Of a stretch of 64,000 nucleotides of DNA, positions 8,104 through 18,654 are shown one piece after another. Made by a program: the position numbers and the translations under genes. How positions within the stretch are numbered: position 1 is the stretch's first letter; the number at the start of each line of letters is the position of its first letter. Below the pieces are notes generated by a model, which was given only the letters and a program-made list of their open reading frames with translations, was not told the origin of the DNA and did not search any database. Source of the stretch: Barnesiella merdipullorum (GTDB lineage Bacteria; Bacteroidota; Bacteroidia; Bacteroidales; Barnesiellaceae); assembly GCA_019116365.1 (NCBI GenBank), contig DXBT01000001.1:1-64000 (forward strand). Reading direction: 5' to 3'.

Positions 8104-9033
8104 TTATTCACCCCCATTATTTGCAGGTCTTTGCTGGTTTCGGGGGTGATGTCGCAGAATTTCCTGCCTCAAGAACTGCCTGTCGAGGTGGGTGTATATC
8201 TCGGTGGTCGTGATACTTTCGTGCCCCAGCATCTGCTGGATGGCCCTCAGGTTGGCCCCTCCCTCGAGCAGGTGGGTGGCAAAGGTATGACGCAGGGTAT
8301 GGGGGCTCACTTTCTTGCGGATATCGCACTGTTCGCAGGCCCGTTTCACGATATAAAACACCATGACCCGGGTCATTTTGGCGCCCCGCCGGTTCAAGAA
8401 GAGAATATCTTCACTGCCTCGCTTGATATCCAGTTCCTGCCGGTCGGCCAGGTAGAGGTTTATCTCGTGTATGGCATTCTGCGAGATGGGGACCAGCCGG
8501 CGTTTCTCGCCCTTGCCCTCTACGATAATGTAGCCATCGGTCAGGTAGAGGTCCGAGATGCGCAGCCCTACCAGCTCCGACACCCGCAAGCCACAACCAT
8601 ACAGAGTCTCGATGATGGCCCGGTTGCGACGATCCTCGGGTCGCGACAAATCAAACGACTCGACCATGCGATCTATCTCATCGACGGTGAGTACATCGGG
8701 CAATTTCATACCCAGTTTGGGGGTCTCGATCAGTTCCGAGGGGTCGTCGTCGATCAGTTTCTCCATTTTCAAGAAGCCGAAAAACGACTTGACCCCCGAA
8801 ATGATGCGGGCTTGTGACCGGGGGCCTATCCCCAAGTCTTGCAGTGTGCACACAAACCGGTGCAGGTCGTCGCCCGTGACTTGCCTCCAGTCAAGATTTT
8901 CGGTCTCGATAAAGCCGATAAGTTTCTCGACATCGCATTGATATCCCTCGACCGTATTGGACGAGAGACCTCGCTCGAGTTTCAAATAACGGCCAAAACG
9001 CTTCAATAAATTATCTGCATCGACTATTGACAT
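8104..9033 (-). CDS. xerD: Site-specific tyrosine recombinase XerD
   Basis: A 309-residue tyrosine recombinase that, with a XerC partner, resolves chromosome dimers at dif. The N-terminal SAM-like domain covers residues 1-95; the catalytic domain carries the full set R150 (CGLRVSEL), K174 (EGKGEKRR), H245 and R248 (HTLRHTFATH), H271 (LGHESI) and Y280 (TEIYTH). These blocks match XerC/XerD closely, and XerD more than XerC, and the length is normal. A short basic and polar tail follows. No mobile element or dif-like site is apparent next to it, so it is read as the housekeeping enzyme rather than an integrase. Confidence 0.9.
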   Translation of the reverse strand: MSIVDADNLLKRFGRYLKLERGLSSNTVEGYQCDVEKLIGFIETENLDWRQVTGDDLHRFVCTLQDLGIGPRSQARIISGVKSFFGFLKMEKLIDDDPSELIETPKLGMKLPDVLTVDEIDRMVESFDLSRPEDRRNRAIIETLYGCGLRVSELVGLRISDLYLTDGYIIVEGKGEKRRLVPISQNAIHEINLYLADRQELDIKRGSEDILFLNRRGAKMTRVMVFYIVKRACEQCDIRKKVSPHTLRHTFATHLLEGGANLRAIQQMLGHESITTTEIYTHLDRQFLRQEILRHHPRNQQRPANNGGE

Positions 9034-9420
9034 ACTCTTTTTACCCGATATCTCATTTTTTTTCTATACTTTTGCCCTATCTTGGGAATAGCGCTTGAAA
9101 ACCTCCTGGGGGTAGGAGCCACAAGTATTCACACAAGAGGGGGGGGGCCGATTGTCCTCGACAAACGCCCCGGGTATTGCTTTAGGGGCAAAGATAGCGA
9201 AAGTAGAAAGTAGAAAAAACTAGCTTGCTTGATTTTTATTACTGAGACGCATCCTATCTTCTGCAAAGATAGCGAGAGGTGAGAGGAAAATAAAATGTTG
9301 AAACTTGTTTCAGATATTTTTATCTCGAGCCGTATCCTGTCCACCAACTAAAGACAAATAAAAAAACGGAGGGAATTTCGATAGGATAGACTCTCCTCAC
9401 CATAAAAAAGATTGTTCATT
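9034..9420. other. Intergenic region with repeated promoter-like boxes
   Basis: No gene seen in 387 bases between divergent xerD and aroQ. It holds a forward -7-like box TACTTTTG (9067-9074), two minus-strand TATCTTTG boxes inside a repeated GCAAAGATAGCGA (starting at 9188 and 9263), an inverted repeat CTATCTT/AAGATAG (9254-9260 with 9266-9272), and a run of nine G at about 9139-9147. None of the boxes has a clear -33 partner. The xerD promoter probably lies here; a small RNA cannot be excluded. Confidence 0.5.
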
Positions 9421-9846
9421 ATGAATCTACTCATCATCAACGGGCCCAACCTCAACCTTTTGGGGAGACGGGAAAAGAGCGTCTATGGAGAAAGAAGTTT
9501 CGACGACTACCTGGACGAGTTGCGCCGGCGCTACCCGAGCCACCACATCGACTACTTCCAGTCCAACATCGAGGGTGTACTCATCGACAAGATACAGGAG
9601 GCGGGATACTCTTGCGACGGTATCGTGCTCAATGCCGGAGCCTACACCCACACCTCCATCGCCCTGAGCGATGCCATACGGGCTGTGACAGCCCCCGTAG
9701 TCGAGGTACACATCTCCAACATCCACGCCCGCGAAGAGTATCGTCACCACTCCATGATAGCAGCCGCAGCCGCCGGCTCGATTATCGGATTCGGACTCGA
9801 TTCATATCGGCTGGCTATCGAAGCTCTGATTGAAAAAAAACGCTAA
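9421..9846 (+). CDS. aroQ: Type II 3-dehydroquinate dehydratase
   Basis: A 141-residue cytoplasmic enzyme that dehydrates 3-dehydroquinate to 3-dehydroshikimate in the shikimate pathway. It shows the class II signature NGPNLNLLGRRE at residues 7-18, the catalytic Tyr22 in SVYG, the substrate-binding NAGAYTHTS block and the catalytic His in VEVHISN near residue 97. Length is typical; native enzymes form dodecamers. The ATG at 9421 fits the family N-terminus exactly. First gene of an apparent operon with pyk 13 bases downstream. Confidence 0.95.
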   Translation: MNLLIINGPNLNLLGRREKSVYGERSFDDYLDELRRRYPSHHIDYFQSNIEGVLIDKIQEAGYSCDGIVLNAGAYTHTSIALSDAIRAVTAPVVEVHISNIHAREEYRHHSMIAAAAAGSIIGFGLDSYRLAIEALIEKKR

Positions 9847-9859
9847 TCCACACTCACCT

Positions 9860-11323
9860 ATGACCAAATATACCAAAATAGTAGCAACCATCTCCGACTC
9901 GCGCTGCGATGTCGATTTTATCAAGCAACTCTACGACAACGGCATGAACGTCGTGCGCATGAACTCGGCCCACTTACAGGAAGAGGGATTCCGCAAAATC
10001 ATCAACAACGTGCGCGCCGTCTCCAACAAAATAGCCATCCTCATGGATACCAAAGGCCCCGAAGTACGCACTACCGCACTGGCCGACGGTAACAACCTCA
10101 CATTCGCCACGGGCGATATCGTGCGCATCACCGGTCGCGAAGGGACCCTCACCGGCAACGGATACATCGGGGTAAACTATCCCTTCTTTGCCAAAGACCT
10201 GGAGGTGGGCAGCCACATCCTCATCGACGACGGCGAACTCGAGTTTGTCGTGCGCGGCAAAGAGAATGACGACCTGCTGTGCGAGTCGCTCAACAACGGT
10301 GAACTGGGCTCCCGCAAAAGCGTCAACGTACCGGGGGTACGCATCAACCTCCCCTCGCTCACCGAGCGCGACATACGCAACATTCACTACGCCATCAAAC
10401 AGGAGATAGACTTCATAGCCCACTCGTTTGTACGCAGCAAACAGGATGTGCTCGACATACAAGCCATTCTCGACGAATACAAAAGTCCAATCAAGATTAT
10501 TGCCAAAATCGAGAATCAGGAGGGTGTGGACAATATCGACGAAATACTCGAGGCTGCCTATGGCGTGATGGTAGCCCGGGGCGACCTGGGTATCGAAGTA
10601 CCGCAGGAGAAGATTCCCGGCATCCAGGCCCGACTCATCAAAAAGTGCATCCAGGCCAAGAAACCGGTTATCGTTGCCACCCAAATGCTCCACTCGATGA
10701 TCAAGAATCCCCGTCCTACCCGGGCCGAGGTGACCGATATCGCCAATGCCATTTACCAGCACACCGATGCCCTCATGCTCAGCGGCGAAACGGCCTACGG
10801 CAAATACCCCGTCGAGGCGGTTGCCACCATGGCCCGTGTAGCCGAAGAGGCCGAGCACAACAAACTCACCGAAAGCAATATCCGGGTTATCTCGCCCGAT
10901 GAGCCCGATGTGACCTCGTTCCTTGCCAAGCAGGCTGTAAAGACCTTCAACAAACTGGGCACGAAGGCCATCATCACCGACAGCTACACCGGCCGCACGG
11001 CCCGCTACGTGGCTGCATACCGAGGGCGCTACCCGGTACTGGCCATCTGCTACTACGAACGCACGATACGGTTGCTGGCCCTCTCGTATGGGGTATTCCC
11101 CCTCTACCAGGAGCGCACCCGCACTTCGCGCGAATACCTGTTCAACGGGCTCAACCACCTTATGGAGCAGCACCTCATCGACCGCAACGACCTCATCGCC
11201 TATCTGGGTGGAGGATTCGGCGAAGGAAAGGGCACCACATTCCTCGAGATAAACCGCATAGGCGAGGTGCTCGACAACTTCAACCACTATACACTACCCA
11301 ACATGGAAGATTCGGAAGCATGA
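9860..11323 (+). CDS. pyk: Pyruvate kinase
   Basis: A 487-residue glycolytic enzyme that transfers phosphate from phosphoenolpyruvate to ADP. Visible landmarks: KIVATISDS at the N-terminus, NVVRMNSAH near residue 30, DTKGPEVRT, the catalytic-lysine block IIAKIENQEG, the GDLGIEVPQEKIP segment, and ATQMLHSMIKNPRPTRAEVTD. A C-terminal allosteric-type domain follows from about residue 345. The B domain lies between, around residues 70-165. The ATG at 9860 is preferred over an in-frame start at 9830 that would overlap aroQ. Its stop overlaps the start of the O-methyltransferase gene (ATGA). Confidence 0.95.
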   Translation: MTKYTKIVATISDSRCDVDFIKQLYDNGMNVVRMNSAHLQEEGFRKIINNVRAVSNKIAILMDTKGPEVRTTALADGNNLTFATGDIVRITGREGTLTGNGYIGVNYPFFAKDLEVGSHILIDDGELEFVVRGKENDDLLCESLNNGELGSRKSVNVPGVRINLPSLTERDIRNIHYAIKQEIDFIAHSFVRSKQDVLDIQAILDEYKSPIKIIAKIENQEGVDNIDEILEAAYGVMVARGDLGIEVPQEKIPGIQARLIKKCIQAKKPVIVATQMLHSMIKNPRPTRAEVTDIANAIYQHTDALMLSGETAYGKYPVEAVATMARVAEEAEHNKLTESNIRVISPDEPDVTSFLAKQAVKTFNKLGTKAIITDSYTGRTARYVAAYRGRYPVLAICYYERTIRLLALSYGVFPLYQERTRTSREYLFNGLNHLMEQHLIDRNDLIAYLGGGFGEGKGTTFLEINRIGEVLDNFNHYTLPNMEDSEA

Positions 11324-11955
11324 CGCTCGAACTGGAAGATTACATATTGAACCACATCGACCGCGAAGATAAGCTGCTCGCCTCGCTCGACAGGAATACT
11401 CACCTGTATCACCTGCGACCCCGCATGGTATCGGGCCATCTACAAGGTCGCATCCTCAAAATGTTCTGTCGCATGATCAAGCCGCGGCGCATCCTCGAGT
11501 TGGGAACCTTCACGGGCTACTCGGCCCTCTGCCTGGCCGAAGGGCTGTGCGAAGGCGGCGAGGTGCACACCATCGAAATCGACGACGAAATCGAGGACTT
11601 CACCCGCAGCTATCTCGACCGCTCGCCCGTGGGCGACCGCATCAAACTCATCATCGGCGACGCCCTCAAGATTGTCCCCACCCTCACCGACACCTACGAT
11701 CTCGTGTTCATCGATGCCAACAAGCGCGACTACCTCAAATACTACGAGCTCGTGTTGCCCAAGGTGCGCCCCGAGGGGTTTATCCTCGCCGACAACACCC
11801 TGTGGGACGGCAAGGTGGTGACCGACCCTCACAGCCGCGATGCCCAAACGATAGGTATCGAACGGTTCAACGACTTCATCGCCACCGACGACCGGGTAGA
11901 GAAGGTGATTCTGCCTCTGCGCGACGGACTCACCATCTTGTGGAAAAAGCCATAA
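11320..11955 (+). CDS. O-methyltransferase, COMT-like family
   Basis: A 211-residue SAM-dependent O-methyltransferase of the caffeoyl-CoA/catechol type. It shows RILELGTFTGYSALCLAEGL (SAM site, around residues 55-75), HTIEIDDE, the metal-binding DLVFIDANKRDY, and ADNTLWDGKVV with the second metal-ligand Asp-Asn pair. Bacterial members methylate catechol-type hydroxyls, but the physiological substrate is unknown; some may act in repair or RNA modification. It is translationally coupled to pyruvate kinase (ATGA overlap) and precedes rbfA by 44 bases, an association that seems positional rather than pathway-based. Confidence 0.85.
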   Translation: MTLELEDYILNHIDREDKLLASLDRNTHLYHLRPRMVSGHLQGRILKMFCRMIKPRRILELGTFTGYSALCLAEGLCEGGEVHTIEIDDEIEDFTRSYLDRSPVGDRIKLIIGDALKIVPTLTDTYDLVFIDANKRDYLKYYELVLPKVRPEGFILADNTLWDGKVVTDPHSRDAQTIGIERFNDFIATDDRVEKVILPLRDGLTILWKKP

Positions 11956-11999
11956 CCCTACCCTTGCACAATTTTGTTATATCTAAAAAAAGGAACTAT

Positions 12000-12335
12000 A
12001 TGGAAACAACACGTCAGAACAAAATAAGCCGCCTGCTGCAAAAGGAGTTGAGCGACATATTCCTGGGCGAAACCCGCAAGACCCACGGCATACTCGTCTC
12101 GGTGAGTGTGGTACGGGTAAGCCCCGACCTGAGTACGGCCAAAGCCTACCTGAGCATCTTCCCGCCCGAAAAGGGGGCCGAGATGATTGCCAACATCAAC
12201 GCCAATGCCAAAACTATCCGCTACGAACTGTCGCAACGGGTGCGCTACCAACTGCGCAAGACTCCCGAGCTCTCGTTCTTCCTCGACGACTCGCTCGACT
12301 ATATCGAAAACATAGACAATCTGCTCAAGAAATAG
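12000..12335 (+). CDS. rbfA: 30S ribosome-binding factor A
   Basis: A 111-residue KH-like protein that binds the immature 30S subunit and helps 16S rRNA 5'-end maturation, also important in cold adaptation. Family blocks are clear: the N-terminal RQNKISRLLQKELSDIF, VSVVRVSPDLSTAKAYLSIF in the centre, and the C-terminal LRKTPELSFFLDDSLDYIE. The ATG at 12000 fits the family start; frames opening further upstream overlap the methyltransferase gene. Ten bases separate it from the permease gene. Confidence 0.93.
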   Translation: METTRQNKISRLLQKELSDIFLGETRKTHGILVSVSVVRVSPDLSTAKAYLSIFPPEKGAEMIANINANAKTIRYELSQRVRYQLRKTPELSFFLDDSLDYIENIDNLLKK

Positions 12336-12344
12336 GAGGCAACG

Positions 12345-13586
12345 ATGAGCAGGCTCTCCCGCAAAATAGCCTGGCGCTACCTCTTCTCCAAGAAGTCGCA
12401 CAGCGCCATCAATGCCATATCGATTGTATCGGTATGCGGGGTAGCCATTACCACGCTGGCACTCATCTGCACCCTCTCGGTCTATAACGGTTTTACCCAG
12501 CTCATAGGCTCGCTCTACTCGCAGATAGACCCGCAGATAAAGATTACCCCTCGCGAAGGGAAGACCCTCGACACCGAGGCTCCCGAAATAAAACAGATAG
12601 CCTCGTGGCCCGAGGTGGCCGTATTCTCACCCGTTATCGAAGAGAACGCCCTGTGCCAATACAAAGACCGTCAACAACCCGTGCTGGTAAAGGGTGTACC
12701 CGACAACTACACCCAGCTGTCGCACATCGAAGAGCTTGTGTCGAGTGGCACTTTCATGCTCAACGACGGGCGCATCGACTACGTGTCGCTGGGCATCGGT
12801 ATTGCCGGCCAACTGGGCATTGCCAGCAATACCCCCTATCCCGTCGAGCTCTATGCCCCCAACCGCCTGGGGCGGGTCAATCTGGCCAACCCGGCACAGT
12901 CGTTTAACAGCCGGCGACTTTTCGTGGCCTGCACCTTCTGCTCCAACCAGGCCATCTACGACGACCAGCTGGTAATACTGCCTCTGGCAACCGCCTGCGA
13001 AATGTTCAGCTACACCACCGAGGCGACCGCTATCGAACTGCGACTTACCCCCGGCCACACCGAGAAGGAGGTGGCTCAAAAGCTGAAAGAGGCCTTGGGC
13101 GACTCGTATCGCGTAGCCACCCACATCGAGCAGAACGACTGGTACAAATGGGTACAGATCGAGAAATGGATTACTTTCCTCATTCTCTCGTTTATCCTTA
13201 TGATTGCCACCTTCAACGTGATAGGAGCCCTCTCGATGCTTATCATCGACAAGAAACGCGACATCGACACCCTGCAAAATCTGGGAGCCGACGACCGCCT
13301 CATCTCTCGCATCTTCCTAGCCGAAGGGTGGCTCATCTCGGCTATCGGAGCCGGCTCGGGACTTATTCTGGGCGTGATACTCTGCTATCTGCAACAGGAG
13401 TACGGACTGTTGAAACTGGGCAGTACTGAAGGGATGTTCATCACCGATGCCTACCCCGTGCGGCTCGAACTGTTCGACACGCTGGCCGTGACGGCCATCG
13501 TTCTCATTCTGGGGTTCGTCACCGCCTGGTATCCGGCCAAGTTCCTGCGCAAGCGATTGCTGGCCGAGAAATCGAACCGGGAATAA
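12345..13586 (+). CDS. LolC/LolE-type ABC transporter permease (FtsX family)
   Basis: A 413-residue inner-membrane protein with one helix near residues 22-45, a large periplasmic domain (about 50-265), and three C-terminal helices (about 275-300, 325-350, 380-400), the MacB/FtsX-like layout. The motif NVIGALSMLIIDKKRDIDTLQNLGA (split over residues about 296-320) is that of lipoprotein-releasing permeases LolC/E, which extract lipoproteins from the inner membrane. In Bacteroidales a single such protein is usual. No cognate ATPase (LolD) gene lies nearby, so it must come from elsewhere. Last gene of the aroQ operon, followed by a strong terminator. Confidence 0.85.
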   Translation: MSRLSRKIAWRYLFSKKSHSAINAISIVSVCGVAITTLALICTLSVYNGFTQLIGSLYSQIDPQIKITPREGKTLDTEAPEIKQIASWPEVAVFSPVIEENALCQYKDRQQPVLVKGVPDNYTQLSHIEELVSSGTFMLNDGRIDYVSLGIGIAGQLGIASNTPYPVELYAPNRLGRVNLANPAQSFNSRRLFVACTFCSNQAIYDDQLVILPLATACEMFSYTTEATAIELRLTPGHTEKEVAQKLKEALGDSYRVATHIEQNDWYKWVQIEKWITFLILSFILMIATFNVIGALSMLIIDKKRDIDTLQNLGADDRLISRIFLAEGWLISAIGAGSGLILGVILCYLQQEYGLLKLGSTEGMFITDAYPVRLELFDTLAVTAIVLILGFVTAWYPAKFLRKRLLAEKSNRE

Positions 13587-13632
13587 CGGCAACACCTTTA
13601 CTTATTAAGAATCCACCTAATATAATATAAAG

Positions 13633-13674
13633 AACAAGACAGGCGGCTCAAGTTTTTGAGCCGCCTGTCTTGTT
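13633..13674. terminator. Bidirectional hairpin terminator
   Basis: ACAAGACAGGCGGCTCAA (13634-13651) is the reverse complement of TTGAGCCGCCTGTCTTGT (13656-13673). It sits between the convergent permease and HIT genes and can serve both. Confidence 0.85.
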
Positions 13675-13694
13675 TCCAATAAATGCTATATCCG

Positions 13695-14090
13695 TCACTT
13701 CATTTCGCGGGCAATAGCGTCGGCGATAGCCTGCATCTCGGCAGCGTCGAGCGAGAGTTTTTCGCCGAAGAAATTCATGTCGGCCTCCCGGTTGATAGGC
13801 ACCAGGTGTATGTGCGTGTGAGGGACCTCGAGCCCCATCACGGCCACGCCCACCCGTTTGCAGGGCACAGCCTTCTCGAGAGCCTGAGCTACTCGCTTGG
13901 CAAAACGGGTGAGACCGGTGTAGGTCTCGTCGTCCAGATTGAAAATATAATCGACCTCCTTTTTGGGAATCACCAGCGTGTGACCCTTGGCTACGGGATT
14001 GATGTCGAGAAATGCAAAGTAATTCTCGTCTTCTGCGACTTTGTAGCACGGGATTTCACCGGCTACGATACGACTAAATAGGGTTGCCAT
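13695..14090 (-). CDS. HIT-family nucleotide hydrolase
   Basis: A 131-residue histidine-triad protein of the HINT type, which hydrolyses nucleoside phosphoramidates and related AMP esters. It starts with TLFSRIVAGEIPCYKV and carries FLDINPVAKGHTLVIPKKE in the middle; the catalytic triad motif is PHTHIHLVP near residue 90. The length is usual. A -7-like box (TACCTTTG on the minus strand, 14121-14114) lies just upstream of the start. Tandem hairpins between greA and this gene suggest independent transcription. Confidence 0.9.
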   Translation of the reverse strand: MATLFSRIVAGEIPCYKVAEDENYFAFLDINPVAKGHTLVIPKKEVDYIFNLDDETYTGLTRFAKRVAQALEKAVPCKRVGVAVMGLEVPHTHIHLVPINREADMNFFGEKLSLDAAEMQAIADAIAREMK

Positions 14091-14164
14091 AATCTCTTGT
14101 ATTTTAGTTTCTACAAAGGTAACAAATCATTTAGAAACCTGTACCGATAGCCTATAAAAAAGAG

Positions 14165-14204
14165 GTTCCCCCGCTCTGCAAACTATAGGAGAGAGCGGGG
14201 GAAC
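14165..14204 (-). terminator. Second hairpin downstream of greA
   Basis: GTTCCCCCGCTCT (14165-14177) is the reverse complement of AGAGCGGGGGAAC (14192-14204). On the minus strand it is followed by CTCTTTTTT. It backs up the greA terminator at 14213. Confidence 0.75.
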
Positions 14205-14212
14205 GCTTGTAA

Positions 14213-14247
14213 CAAAAAAGCCGATATGCATCGTGAGCATACCGGCG
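14213..14247 (-). terminator. Intrinsic terminator of greA
   Basis: On the minus strand GCCGGTATGC pairs with GCATATCGGC (one mismatch) and is followed at once by TTTTTTG, a few bases after the greA stop codon. Confidence 0.8.
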
Positions 14248-14253
14248 TATGGG

Positions 14254-14724
14254 TTAAATGGAAATATCAACGATTTCGAACGACATCAGGCCCGAGGGTA
14301 CCTGAATCTCAACCACATCGCCTACTTGCTTGCCCAGCAGGCCCTTGGCGATAGGAGTCGTAGCCGAGATTTTGCCTTCACGCAGATTGGCTTCCGACTC
14401 CGACACGATGGTGTATTTCATCACCGCACCGTTCTTTACGTTTTTGATAGTTACCGTGTTCAAGATCTGAACCGTATGGGTGTTCAACTTGCTCTCGTCG
14501 ATGAAACGGGCATTGGCCACGAGGTCTTTCAACTGCGAGATTTTCATTTCGAGCATGCCCTGAGCCTCTTTGGCAGCATCATACTCGGCATTTTCCGAGA
14601 GGTCACCTTTATCGCGGGCTTCGCCTATGGCGCGCGAGATTTCGGGACGCTTCACATTTTCGAGATAAGCGATCTCTTCCATCAGCTTTTTATAACCTTC
14701 TTCGGTCATGTACGTAATAGCCAT
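14254..14724 (-). CDS. greA: Transcription elongation factor GreA
   Basis: A 156-residue factor that enters the RNA polymerase secondary channel and stimulates cleavage of backtracked transcripts. The N-terminal coiled coil (residues 1-75) contains the conserved tip ARDKGDLSENAEYDAAKE with the acidic residues needed for cleavage; the C-terminal FKBP-like domain has ISATTPIAKGLLGKQVGDVV. Length is typical. A consensus promoter lies at 14822-14852, and a terminator-like hairpin lies between that promoter and the start codon, which may act as an attenuator. Two hairpins follow the stop codon. Confidence 0.95.
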   Translation of the reverse strand: MAITYMTEEGYKKLMEEIAYLENVKRPEISRAIGEARDKGDLSENAEYDAAKEAQGMLEMKISQLKDLVANARFIDESKLNTHTVQILNTVTIKNVKNGAVMKYTIVSESEANLREGKISATTPIAKGLLGKQVGDVVEIQVPSGLMSFEIVDISI

Positions 14725-14767
14725 AATTTTACTCCTATAGTGTTTATAAATTATTATTCCTTATTAA

Positions 14768-14800
14768 ACAAAAAAGAAATCCCGCCGTTAGCCGGGACTC
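14768..14800 (-). promoter_or_regulatory. Terminator-like hairpin in the greA leader
   Basis: On the minus strand a seven-pair stem (14799-14793 with 14784-14778, core TCCCG/CGGGA with one G-T pair) is followed by TTTCTTTTTTG. It lies after the predicted greA transcription start and about 55 bases before the greA ATG, so transcripts from that promoter must pass it. It may also end read-through from the DUF4369 gene at 14894. Confidence 0.55.
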
Positions 14801-14821
14801 CTTTTTGTGATTTCACTGTGA

Positions 14822-14852
14822 CAAAGATACGCTCTTTTTTTGATCTTCCAAA
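14822..14852 (-). promoter_or_regulatory. Bacteroidota-type promoter of greA
   Basis: Minus strand: -33 box TTTG at 14852-14849, 19 bases, then -7 box TATCTTTG at 14829-14822. Transcription is predicted to start near 14817. Confidence 0.6.
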
Positions 14853-14893
14853 AAAAAACGTCCAGAATCGTCAAAAGTTTGTTTTTTTGCGAC

Positions 14894-16036
14894 TTAAAGT
14901 CGAGATTGTATAGCGCTTTCTATTTCATCGACTTTCTCGATGCGCTTCACAATACCGTCGTTCCTGTCGATTACGAAACAGGTAGGCAACTTCTGTACAT
15001 TGTAGGAAGCGGCATTACGGGAATAAACGCTTTGCGGATCACGCACACATATCCACGGCAGGTTGTCGGCCGTCACTTTCCAGGCCTGCTCATCGGCATC
15101 GAGCGAAACTTGATAAATAGCCAATCCACTACCCTTGTACTTCTTGTAAAGCTCGGCCAGTTTCATGTTGTAGGCCGGCGAATAGTCGGTTTGATAAGCC
15201 GTGAAACTGAGCAACACCACTCGGTTGTTGTTTACCAGGTCGGAGAGAGTCTGTTTACGTCCCCGCAGATCGTAAAGTTCTATATCGATATACGACGTAG
15301 CCTGGGCTTCGAGAGCCTCGGTGCTATTCTGGCGAGCAGCCCGCTCGGCAGCAATGGCAGCCAAAGTCATCTGTTTCAATTGCTTGGTACGGGCCGACTC
15401 GGGATAGCGCATGTCGAAACCCGTGGCTACGGCAGCTATCAGTTTGCGATCTTCGGCATCGTAGGGATCGAAAACCTTACTGCCGTTTATCTCTTGAAAT
15501 ACAATGTAGTATGCAGCGGCGGCCGAGGGATTTTCGAGCACCAGATTGAGCATCTTCGACTTATACTCGGCCAACGCTTGAATGGCTTGCGCACGCAACG
15601 TATCGACCTGACTGCTGTTGGCCGATACAGCTTGGTTGAGCTCGTTGATACGGCTTTTCAACTTGCCGCTCTCGTCGGTAACAATACGCATCTTGGTACA
15701 CTCGTCCGAACCGGTGAGCTCGTAACCGTCGGCAAAATCGGCGGCCTTGGCCAAGAAAGAGAGTGTCTCGGTCGAGTCGATGGCAAAGTGTACCACCGCA
15801 TCGTTCAACCGCAACTGGTAAAACTCGGGATATTGCGGAGCCTCTTGTTTGAATTTGAAAGCACCCTTTCCGTCGAGCTGTACCGAGTCGAGAACAACGG
15901 CCTGATCGGTAGCCAACGATTCGAGGTAGAGAGTCTGTCCATCAGCATCGGCCACATTGCCCTCGATGGTAAACTGCCGCTTGTTACACGAGGTAAAGGC
16001 CACGGCTATCGCACATAAAAATATCCACTTTCTCAT
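14894..16036 (-). CDS. DUF4369/thioredoxin-fold lipoprotein lacking the CxxC motif
   Basis: A 380-residue predicted lipoprotein (lipobox AFTSC, Cys near residue 17). An N-terminal beta-rich DUF4369-like domain (about 20-120) is followed by a helical region and a TlpA/thioredoxin-like domain from about residue 245. That domain keeps the family features VVLLSFTAYQTDYSPAYNMKL, the following helix and LPTCFVIDRNDGIV with the cis-proline loop, but the position of the redox CxxC is occupied by Ala-Tyr-Gln-Thr, so classical disulfide chemistry is not expected. A binding or sensing role in the envelope is inferred. The ATG at 16036 directly precedes the signal peptide. Confidence 0.8.
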   Translation of the reverse strand: MRKWIFLCAIAVAFTSCNKRQFTIEGNVADADGQTLYLESLATDQAVVLDSVQLDGKGAFKFKQEAPQYPEFYQLRLNDAVVHFAIDSTETLSFLAKAADFADGYELTGSDECTKMRIVTDESGKLKSRINELNQAVSANSSQVDTLRAQAIQALAEYKSKMLNLVLENPSAAAAYYIVFQEINGSKVFDPYDAEDRKLIAAVATGFDMRYPESARTKQLKQMTLAAIAAERAARQNSTEALEAQATSYIDIELYDLRGRKQTLSDLVNNNRVVLLSFTAYQTDYSPAYNMKLAELYKKYKGSGLAIYQVSLDADEQAWKVTADNLPWICVRDPQSVYSRNAASYNVQKLPTCFVIDRNDGIVKRIEKVDEIESAIQSRL

Positions 16037-16089
16037 GATTGCAAACTTTAAGTTGAAGTCTGTTTTCTCCCAAAGGGGAAAAACAGTCA

Positions 16090-16119
16090 CAAAGATAGCT
16101 GTTTTTTCATACAATGCAA
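16090..16119 (-). promoter_or_regulatory. Promoter of the DUF4369/thioredoxin-fold gene
   Basis: Minus strand: -33 TTG at 16119-16117, 19 bases, then -7 TATCTTTG at 16097-16090. It lies about 55 bases before the ATG at 16036. Confidence 0.6.
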
Positions 16120-16307
16120 TATGCTACTCTCCCTCCGCCAAAAGCAAAATGACAGAAACGAATCGACCAGGAGTACACTTTTTCCACACCAAACTGCTAT
16201 AAGTCGTTATATTTTTTCATTTTTATTTCATAATCATAGTTTTGCATCCAAACTTTCATTATCTTTGCGTGATTTTGAGATGAAAAAAATATAGAAAAAT
16301 CGATTTT

Positions 16308-18494
<2,187 letters not shown>

Positions 18495-18519
18495 ACACCT
18501 ACTCGGTCTCTGAATACAC

Positions 18520-18554
18520 GAGCTGCATATCGCCCGATATGCGGCTCTTTTTTT
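18520..18554 (+). terminator. Intrinsic terminator of pnp
   Basis: GAGCTGCATATC (18520-18531) pairs with GATATGCGGCTC (18536-18547, one G-T pair), loop GCCC, followed by seven Ts. Confidence 0.85.
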
Positions 18555-18654
18555 ACCCTACTTCAAACATATATTGTAGCGGGTTAAAAATTCTCATTTT
18601 TTTACTTATTTAGCGTAAAAATCGTTACCTTCGTTTGCAAATGATTCTCGGCCT

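Noticed and set aside
8104..9033. Phage or transposon integrase instead of XerD
   Set aside because: The motif spacing and N-terminal domain match housekeeping XerC/XerD, and no attachment site, excisionase or cargo lies nearby.
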